The notes under the pieces: generated by a model
Database searches by the model: none
Seen by the model: the letters and a program-made list of their open reading frames with translations, nothing else
Told to the model about the DNA's origin: nothing
Program-made: the position numbers and the translations under genes
Part shown: positions 1 to 5,152 of the stretch, in pieces
Numbering within the stretch: position 1 is the stretch's first letter
Layout of the letters: each line of letters starts with the position of its first letter
Assembly (NCBI GenBank): GCA_964402955.1
Contig: CAYOEZ010000190.1
Span: forward strand, 1 to 9,419
Source: CAYOEZ01 sp964402955
GTDB lineage: Bacteria > Chloroflexota > DTOL01 > DAOUCN01
Length of the DNA stretch: 9,419 nt
Direction of reading: 5' to 3'

Positions 1-531
1 CGCGCCTGCTACGACGAGGGCAAGCGCTACGCCGAATCGCTCACCATGACCTATGCCCGTCACCATGACCTCAACGCGCGCATCGTGCGCATCTTCAACA
101 CCTATGGCCCGCGCAGTGACCCCAACGATGGCCGCCTTGTCCCCAATTTTGTCGTCCACGCTGTGCGCGGTACGCCCATTCCCGTCTATGGCGATGGCAC
201 ACAAACGCGCGCCCTCTGCTATGTCTCAGATCTCGTGGCCGGCATTCTGAAGGCTGCCCAATTGCCCGATCTTGCAGGAGAGGTCGTCAACCTCGGCAAC
301 CCGGATGAGCGCACCGTTCTCGAATATGCACGCATGATCAAGAAACTGGCTGACTCTTCCTCACCCGTCGAGCATGTTCCCGTCAATGACCTGGGTAACC
401 GCATTAGCGATGACCCGTCACGGCGCTGCCCGGACATTTCTAAGGCCCGCCGCGTTCTTGGCTGGGAGCCGGTTGTCCACGTCGAAGAGGGTTTGTCCAA
501 GACAATCGCCTGGTTCCGCGAGATTCTGTGA
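1..531 (+). CDS. NAD-dependent sugar-nucleotide epimerase/dehydratase, UDP-glucuronate decarboxylase type (5'-truncated by window)
   Basis: The reading frame is open from base 1 to the TGA at 529-531, giving 177 residues. Family members are about 310 residues, so the N-terminal Rossmann half with the glycine-rich NAD motif lies outside the window. Visible hallmarks of the extended SDR family: CYDEGKR at the very start, whose Tyr and Lys form the catalytic YxxxK pair; then RIFNTYGPR, DGRLVPNF and the YGDGTQTR...CYVSDLV block, which bind the sugar nucleotide. This motif set is typical of UDP-glucuronate decarboxylase (UDP-xylose synthase), a cytoplasmic enzyme that makes UDP-xylose from UDP-glucuronate. 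A related dTDP-glucose dehydratase or UDP-glucose 4-epimerase is less likely, because those lack the NDGR/CYV combination. The O-antigen-ligase-type gene downstream fits a polysaccharide locus. An internal ATG at 46 is not the true start, because the conserved catalytic motif lies before it. Confidence 0.9.
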   Translation, partial: RACYDEGKRYAESLTMTYARHHDLNARIVRIFNTYGPRSDPNDGRLVPNFVVHAVRGTPIPVYGDGTQTRALCYVSDLVAGILKAAQLPDLAGEVVNLGNPDERTVLEYARMIKKLADSSSPVEHVPVNDLGNRISDDPSRRCPDISKARRVLGWEPVVHVEEGLSKTIAWFREIL

Positions 532-537
532 GCAGCA

Positions 538-602
538 GTCAGTAGTCAGACAGACTGTGGACTGGCTACTGCTGTCTGGCTACTGGCATTCTGACTACTG
601 AC
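538..602. repeat. Intergenic palindromic repeat: 13-bp inverted repeat flanking a 10-bp direct repeat
   Basis: The short gap between the epimerase and ligase genes is nearly all repeat. GTCAGTAGTCAGA (538-550) is the perfect reverse complement of TCTGACTACTGAC (590-602). Between the arms, CTGGCTACTG occurs twice (562-571 and 576-585). A hairpin with a 39-nt loop could form, but no T-tract follows, so this is not a canonical intrinsic terminator. It looks like a dispersed low-complexity repeat based on the word (A/T)GTAGTCAG/CTGGCTACTG. It could be a REP-like element; genome copy number is unknown from this window. Confidence 0.7.
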
Positions 603-608
603 GAGTAC

Positions 609-2117
609 ATGCGCCTCGTTACTGTTCTCCTTGTTGTCGCCGGCGGTCTGGCTCTGGCCGCACTCCCACTGACCAGCGCGGCTCTGCTCGTGGCCGGCGC
701 TGCAGTTGTCATTGCCACGCTCATCCGGCCGGTCGTCAGCCTCTATCTCCTTGCCTTCGCCGTTCCCTTTGGCGGTCTGCGCTCAGTGTCGCTGGGCGGC
801 ATGTCACTCACTGCCACCGAGGTTCTGGTTGCTCTCCTGGCCATCGCCTGGCTCATGCGCGGCGTTGTGCATCGCCAGATCATTATTGCCCGTGCCCCCC
901 TCATTCTGCCGCTCCTCCTGGTTCTCGTCACGCAAATTCTCTCACTCTTCGACGCCCTCTCTATCTCTCTTGCGGCGAAAGAGCTGGTCAAATGGAGTGA
1001 GATACTCGCAGTCTACATCATTGCTGCCGGCATCCTTGAGGAAGATGAGGCAATGGGAAGATGGCGAGAGCAAGAGACTATTGCCGTCGGGCGTCTTCCT
1101 GTTACCCCATCACCCCGTCTCCACGTCCTGATCTCTTTCCTCCTTGCCGCGACGCTGGCCGAAGCTTTGCTTGGCGTCTACCAGTTTCTCTTTCGCGCCG
1201 GGCCTGAGTGGTTCCTGATCGGACGATTCATGCGCGCCTACGGAACATTCTCCCAGCCAAACCCCTTTGCGGGCTATCTCAATCTTACCCTCCCGCTGGG
1301 CTATGCCTTTCTGCTGGCAGGCGTGGCGAGCGCCGCTTCCCGTCGCCGCGATCTGCTCACGCTGCGCAGCGGGCTGCTGCTCGTGTGGCTGGCCGGCGTG
1401 GGCGGAGCGCTACTGATGAGTTTTTCGCGGGGAGCGTGGCTCGGCCTTGCCGTTGCCCTGGTCGCCATTACCCTGCTCTATAGCCGTCGCAGCGCGCTCG
1501 TGATGGCAGGCAGCGGCGTTTTGCTGGCCGCCATCCTCATTCTGGGCAGCGCCAACCTGCTGCCGTCAGCAATTACCCAGCGCTTCACGACTGTCTCCGA
1601 CTACGTGCGCGTCTTCGATGTGCGCGGGGTCAAGGTGACGGACGCAAACTTCGCAGTTGTCGAGCGCATGGCACACTGGCAAGCAGCGTGGGGAATGATC
1701 CAGGACCGTCTCTGGTTTGGCTACGGCGCCGGCAATTACCCGGCGGCCTATCCACGCTATTCTCTGGCCGGATGGCAGGAACCGCTCGGCCACGCGCACA
1801 ATGTCCTGCTCAATGTGACGGCGGAGACTGGTGTGGTCGGACTGTCCGCATACGTGTTCTTCCTCGCCGCTGCTCTCTGGACCTGCTGGCGGGCGACCCG
1901 GGCAGCCGCGGGAGACGATGCTGTGGCTCATGCGCTTGCTCTTGGCGTCCTGGGCATTCTGGCAGCCAAGATCACGCACGAGATGCTTGACAACCTGTGG
2001 GTACACAGCATGGGCGTACAAATCGCGCTGTTGTTGGCGATGGTGCATCCAATAGTAAGGCGTTACGCGCACAATGCCCATACCACCCATCCCAGTGGTA
2101 ACGGAGGTCGCTCATGA
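609..2117 (+). CDS. O-antigen ligase/polymerase family membrane protein (Wzy_C-like)
   Basis: This is a 502-residue integral membrane protein, mostly hydrophobic helices from residue 3 to about 480. Family hallmarks of the O-antigen ligase (WaaL)/Wzy polymerase superfamily are clear: GTFSQPNPFAGY (212-223), SFSRGAWLG (271-279) with the conserved Arg274, and the periplasmic-loop motif GHAHNVLLN (394-402) followed by AETGVVG. The His395/His397 region corresponds to the catalytic loop histidine in WaaL-type enzymes. Likely role: polymerising or transferring lipid-linked glycan on the outer face of the cytoplasmic membrane. The sequence alone does not separate ligase from polymerase. Residues 149-171 form an odd polar stretch between two helices that looks like inserted repeat DNA. 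The start ATG at 609 lacks a strong ribosome site. The stop overlaps the next start in ATGA, so translational coupling is likely. Confidence 0.88.
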   Translation: MRLVTVLLVVAGGLALAALPLTSAALLVAGAAVVIATLIRPVVSLYLLAFAVPFGGLRSVSLGGMSLTATEVLVALLAIAWLMRGVVHRQIIIARAPLILPLLLVLVTQILSLFDALSISLAAKELVKWSEILAVYIIAAGILEEDEAMGRWREQETIAVGRLPVTPSPRLHVLISFLLAATLAEALLGVYQFLFRAGPEWFLIGRFMRAYGTFSQPNPFAGYLNLTLPLGYAFLLAGVASAASRRRDLLTLRSGLLLVWLAGVGGALLMSFSRGAWLGLAVALVAITLLYSRRSALVMAGSGVLLAAILILGSANLLPSAITQRFTTVSDYVRVFDVRGVKVTDANFAVVERMAHWQAAWGMIQDRLWFGYGAGNYPAAYPRYSLAGWQEPLGHAHNVLLNVTAETGVVGLSAYVFFLAAALWTCWRATRAAAGDDAVAHALALGVLGILAAKITHEMLDNLWVHSMGVQIALLLAMVHPIVRRYAHNAHTTHPSGNGGRS

Positions 2118-2638
2118 CACAGATCGCAATCTTCATGATTGGATTTGTCCTCATTCTCGCCATATCCTGGCGCCCGCTGCGCAATCCGCGCCAATACGGC
2201 TTTTACCGCTTCTTTGCTATGCTCGCCATCTTGTTCCTGATCGTGCTCAACGGGCCTGACTGGTTCCTCGACCCATTGTCACCCCCACAGATCGTCTCCT
2301 GGCTGCTCCTGATCGCCTCGGCGCTGCTGGCAGCGCATGGCTTCTACCTCCTACGCTCCGTCGGCCACCCCGAAGGTCCGATCGAGAACACGACAACGGT
2401 CGTACGCGTGGGCGCCTACCACTACATCCGCCATCCACTCTATACCTCGCTGCTGCTGCTGGCGGCCGGCGCGGTCCTGAAGACTCACTCGCTGATCGGA
2501 GCGATTCTGACCTTCGCCATAGCGGTCTGCCTCGTTGCCACTGCCCGCGTCGAGGAGCAGGAGAACCTGACGCGCTTCGGCTCGCCGTATGCGGAGTACA
2601 TGACCACAACCAGGATGTTTGTGCCCTGGCTATGGTAA
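2114..2638 (+). CDS. ICMT/PEMT-like integral membrane methyltransferase
   Basis: This 174-residue protein has about five hydrophobic segments (near 4-17, 32-46, 59-80, 109-122 and 126-144). Its C-terminal half carries the isoprenylcysteine carboxyl methyltransferase / phospholipid methyltransferase signature: GAYHYIRHPLYTS (100-112), the Glu pair 147-148, then FGSPYAEY and MFVPW at the end. In this family the RHP and EE elements form the S-adenosylmethionine pocket at the membrane surface. The substrate cannot be told from sequence; bacterial members of this group are mostly uncharacterised. The start at 2114 is supported by GGAGG at 2103-2107, six bases upstream, and by the 4-nt ATGA overlap with the preceding ligase-family gene, which implies cotranslation. 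Length is usual for bacterial members. Confidence 0.82.
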   Translation: MTQIAIFMIGFVLILAISWRPLRNPRQYGFYRFFAMLAILFLIVLNGPDWFLDPLSPPQIVSWLLLIASALLAAHGFYLLRSVGHPEGPIENTTTVVRVGAYHYIRHPLYTSLLLLAAGAVLKTHSLIGAILTFAIAVCLVATARVEEQENLTRFGSPYAEYMTTTRMFVPWLW

Positions 2639-2667
2639 CCCAGCCAATCCAGAATAACGTTGTGTGA

Positions 2668-2781
2668 ACCACAGAACACACGGAACACACAGAAAAAAGC
2701 TGCGGATGAGCACATGAGAGTCTAGTCTGCGCCGAAATGCCCCGGCGAGCCCACCCAGGGCCTTTCCGTGTGTTCTGTGGT
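2668..2781. repeat. 114-bp element bounded by perfect 18-bp inverted repeats (MITE- or REP-like)
   Basis: ACCACAGAACACACGGAA (2668-2685) is the perfect reverse complement of TTCCGTGTGTTCTGTGGT (2764-2781). The 78-bp interior contains a short A-rich run and a GC-rich segment (about 2737-2762) and codes for nothing convincing. The element lies in the 251-bp gap between the methyltransferase and the TSUP gene. There is no transposase, and no target duplication is evident. The arms are built from ACACA/GGAA words, so this may be a dispersed non-coding repeat rather than a true miniature transposon. As RNA it would be a long-stem hairpin and might also end the upstream transcript. Confidence 0.7.
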
Positions 2782-2828
2782 CGTCAGGCTGCGACTATCT
2801 TGAAACGTCTGATGGTAACGCACATGCC

Positions 2829-2857
2829 TTGACGTACTGCGCCATTTGCGCTAGAAT
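2829..2857 (+). promoter_or_regulatory. Sigma70-type promoter for the TSUP gene
   Basis: A -35 hexamer TTGACG (2829-2834) and a -10 hexamer TAGAAT (2852-2857) are separated by exactly 17 bp; each matches the consensus at five of six positions. Transcription would start near 2864 and give a leader of about 26 nt that ends in the AAGGAG ribosome site (2879-2884). This is the best promoter seen in the window. It separates the TSUP and glycosyltransferase pair from the genes upstream. Confidence 0.7.
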
Positions 2858-2889
2858 AAGCCCACATTCCCGCGGCACAAGGAGCACAA

Positions 2890-3732
2890 TTGAACACACG
2901 ACGCGACATCACCATCTGCCTGCTCATCGGCGCCGCAGCGGGCTTGACCAGTGGGCTCATGGGCGTGGGCGGCGGCATTATCATGATCCCCCTCATGACC
3001 GCTTTCCTTGGCCTCACCCAGCACAAAGCCCACGGCACATCGCTGGCTGTCATCGTCTTCACTGCCATTGCCAGCGCTCTCACCTACATCTGGAAAGTGA
3101 ACGGCGAAGCGTCAAGCAGCCAAACCATCTCCCTGGCAACGTATATCCTCCTCGCTGTCGAGTTGGCAGCCGGCAGCATCGTTGGCGCACGCGTCGGCGC
3201 ACTGGTGATGAATCGTATCCCCGCCCGCGAGCTGCGCATGATCTTTGGTATCTTCATATTCTTTGTAGGGCTGCGTTTGCTGCTGGCGCCGCTGCCGGCC
3301 TACAAGACCGTTGATCCGGCGATGATTCACAACCTTGTCGGCATTATCGTCGTCGTCATTATCGGTCTGATCACCGGCATTCTCAGCGGCATGCTTGGAG
3401 TTGGCGGCGGTATCGTTATGGTGCCGGCGATGGTCCTGCTCTTGCAGTTGCCACAATCCTATGCGCAGGGTATCTCCCTGCTGGTGATCGTTCCAACAGC
3501 CATCATGGGCGCCTATACTCACCTGCACAAGGGTAATGTCGTGACACGCATCGTGCCCTGGATCGCCGTATTGTCGGTCTTCACCGGCATTCTCGGCGCC
3601 ATGCTGGCGCTCGGCCCCCTCAAGAGCGTCCTCACCCAGCTCTTTGCCGTCTTCCTGCTGGTTGTCAGCGTCCAACTGACGTATACAGCGTGGAGGCAGA
3701 AACCGGCGCAGCAGAAGACGAAAACAGCCTGA
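2890..3732 (+). CDS. TSUP / TauE-SafE family membrane transporter
   Basis: A 280-residue membrane protein with the internal two-fold repeat of the TSUP (sulfite exporter TauE/SafE, formerly DUF81) family. The signature is present twice: GLMGVGGGIIMIP (22-34) and GMLGVGGGIVMVP (167-179), each followed by a helix with an HGTS- or QGIS-type motif. About eight membrane helices are expected. Family members move small organic sulfur compounds or sulfur oxyanions such as sulfite, sulfoacetate or thiosulfate; the substrate here cannot be assigned. The start is TTG at 2890, chosen because AAGGAG (2879-2884) sits five bases upstream and the first residues lead straight into helix 1. A good promoter lies at 2829-2857. 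The glycosyltransferase gene begins 12 nt after its stop, so the two are probably cotranscribed, although no functional link is obvious. Confidence 0.88.
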   Translation: MNTRRDITICLLIGAAAGLTSGLMGVGGGIIMIPLMTAFLGLTQHKAHGTSLAVIVFTAIASALTYIWKVNGEASSSQTISLATYILLAVELAAGSIVGARVGALVMNRIPARELRMIFGIFIFFVGLRLLLAPLPAYKTVDPAMIHNLVGIIVVVIIGLITGILSGMLGVGGGIVMVPAMVLLLQLPQSYAQGISLLVIVPTAIMGAYTHLHKGNVVTRIVPWIAVLSVFTGILGAMLALGPLKSVLTQLFAVFLLVVSVQLTYTAWRQKPAQQKTKTA

Positions 3733-3744
3733 CCAGGAGAAAGA

Positions 3745-4407
3745 ATGAAGCTCTCCGTTTTGATACCAGTCTATAATGAAGAAGCAGGCGTGGCCACTAT
3801 TCTTGAGCGCGTCGCTGCCGTGCCTGTTGAGAAAGAAATCATTGTCGTTGACGATTGCTCAAGCGATCGCACCTGGGAGATACTGCAGCGTATCAATATC
3901 CCTGGCCTACGCCTTTTCCGCCACGAGGTGAACAAAGGCAAGGGAGCAGGCATCCGCACCGCTCTGGCCGAGGCCACGGGCGATGCCATCATCATTCAAG
4001 ATGCTGATCTGGAGTACGATCCCCAGGACTACCTGAAGCTGCTTCCCCCGCTGATCAACGGCACAGCCAAGGTCGTCTATGGCGCACGTCCGTTGAGCAA
4101 ACAGAAGCTGCTGCTCTATCTGGGCAATACCTTCCTGACCGTCGTCACCAATCTGCTCTATGGTACACGTCTGACCGATATGGAGACATGCTACAAACTG
4201 ATGGCGGCAGAGGTGGCCAAGGGGTTGACTATCGAGTGCAACCGATTCGACCTTGAGCCGGAGATTACGGCCAAGATCGCCCGCCGCGGCTACAAGATCG
4301 TCGAAGTGCCCATCTCCTATGAGCCGCGCGAGGAAAAGAAGCTCTCGCCCTGGAAAGATGGCCTGCCTGCCCTGCGCGCCCTGATCAAGTATCGCTTCAG
4401 CAAATAG
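3745..4407 (+). CDS. Family 2 glycosyltransferase, DPM1/DPG-synthase-like
   Basis: A 220-residue soluble GT-A fold enzyme. Visible motifs: LSVLIPVYNEE (3-13) at the first strand; IIVVDDCSSD (32-41), which binds the nucleotide; NKGKGAGIR (63-71); the DXD metal-binding motif in IIQDADLEYDP (83-93, Asp86/Asp88); and TDMETCYK (144-151) and FDLEPEI (168-174), typical of dolichyl- or undecaprenyl-phosphate sugar transferases. The likely reaction is transfer of a hexose from a nucleotide sugar to a polyprenyl phosphate or a glycan intermediate at the inner face of the membrane. It has no C-terminal membrane helices, so it resembles the short DPM1 type. AGGAGA at 3735-3740 supports the ATG start. It follows the TSUP gene by 12 nt. 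The donor and acceptor are unknown. Confidence 0.9.
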   Translation: MKLSVLIPVYNEEAGVATILERVAAVPVEKEIIVVDDCSSDRTWEILQRINIPGLRLFRHEVNKGKGAGIRTALAEATGDAIIIQDADLEYDPQDYLKLLPPLINGTAKVVYGARPLSKQKLLLYLGNTFLTVVTNLLYGTRLTDMETCYKLMAAEVAKGLTIECNRFDLEPEITAKIARRGYKIVEVPISYEPREEKKLSPWKDGLPALRALIKYRFSK

Positions 4408-4418
4408 CCCAAACAGCC

Positions 4419-4461
4419 AATGACGGAGACACGGAGGTACGCGTCATTCCCCTTTCTCCGT
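4419..4461. repeat. Small imperfect palindromic stretch in the intergenic gap
   Basis: AATGACG (4419-4425) pairs with CGTCATT (4442-4448). In an overlapping, mutually exclusive arrangement ACGGAGA (4423-4429) pairs with TCTCCGT (4455-4461). The words GGAGACACGGAGG and TTTCTCCGTG resemble the ACACGGA/TCCGTG words of the longer element at 2668-2781, so this may be a decayed copy of a similar repeat. There is no T-tract, so a terminator is doubtful. Confidence 0.35.
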
Positions 4462-4491
4462 GATGCACCTATCTGATCCAAGGAGAACAGC

Positions 4492-5094
4492 ATGTCCGAG
4501 CTGACCGATCTGTGCGCTGAAGTCAACGAATGCCAGAAGTGCGGGCTGGGCCGGCTGCGGCTAAAGGCCGTGCCAGGCGACGGACCGGAGAAGGTCTCGA
4601 TCATGTTCATCGGCGAAGCGCCGGGCTGGCACGAGAACCAGCAGGGCAAGCCCTTCATCGGCCCGGCCGGCAAGTTTCTGGATGAACTGCTGGCGGCAAT
4701 CGACCTCAAGCGCGCCGATGTCTACATCACCAACGTCGTCAAGTGCCGGCCGCCTGAGAACCGCGACCCTCTGCCTGAGGAGATTAGCGCCTGCGCCGCG
4801 TACCTTGACCGGCAAATCGCCATCCTCAAGCCGAAAGTCATCGTGACGCTGGGCCGCTACTCGATGGCCAAGTTCGTCTTCACCGAAAGCATCTCGCGCA
4901 TTCATGGCCGCCCCTTCAAGCGCGAAAGCGTTATCGTCTTCCCCATGTATCACCCTGCGGCTGCTCTGCACCAGCCCAGCCTGCACCAGAGCCTGATTGA
5001 TGACATGAAGAAGCTGCCCGCCATCCTGGCCGAAATTGATCAGGTGGAAGAAAAAGAACCCGACGCGCCTCCCCAGCAACTCAGTTTGTTCTGA
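4492..5094 (+). CDS. Family 4 (Fe-S) uracil-DNA glycosylase with C-terminal beta-clamp motif
   Basis: A 200-residue protein matching family 4 uracil-DNA glycosylases, which remove uracil from DNA to begin base excision repair in the cytoplasm. Four cysteines (Cys14, Cys17, Cys85, Cys101) have the spacing of the family's 4Fe-4S ligands. Motif A reads GEAPGWHENQQGKPFIGPAG (41-60) and motif B is HPAAALH (154-160), with the conserved NVVKCRPPENRDP (81-93) between. The last five residues, QLSLF (196-200), follow an acidic/proline linker and match the bacterial sliding-clamp-binding consensus QL(S/D)LF, which suggests recruitment to the replication clamp. The start at 4492 has AAGGAG (4480-4485) six bases upstream. 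It may be the third gene of the TSUP/glycosyltransferase transcript or have its own promoter; none is clear in the 84-nt gap. Confidence 0.93.
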   Translation: MSELTDLCAEVNECQKCGLGRLRLKAVPGDGPEKVSIMFIGEAPGWHENQQGKPFIGPAGKFLDELLAAIDLKRADVYITNVVKCRPPENRDPLPEEISACAAYLDRQIAILKPKVIVTLGRYSMAKFVFTESISRIHGRPFKRESVIVFPMYHPAAALHQPSLHQSLIDDMKKLPAILAEIDQVEEKEPDAPPQQLSLF

Positions 5095-5152
5095 TGCTAC
5101 CGGCACAAGCTTCATCCTTCGACGGCTATCACAAATGGCGAGGAGGTTCCTG

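Noticed and set aside
2829..3314. 161-residue open frame on the + strand overlapping the TSUP gene
   Set aside because: It is His/Arg-rich out-of-frame translation of the TSUP gene, begins within the -35 promoter element, and has no family features.
3745..5094. Defence or novel enzyme system combining glycosyltransferase and uracil-DNA glycosylase
   Set aside because: Both proteins are ordinary members of housekeeping families separated by an 84-nt gap; nothing beyond adjacency links them.
5036..5152. Longer version of the secreted protein starting at ATG 5036 (or 5135)
   Set aside because: The 5036 start overlaps the end of the glycosylase gene and puts a polar 39-residue stretch before a standard signal peptide. 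AGGAGG six bases before ATG 5153 marks the better start.
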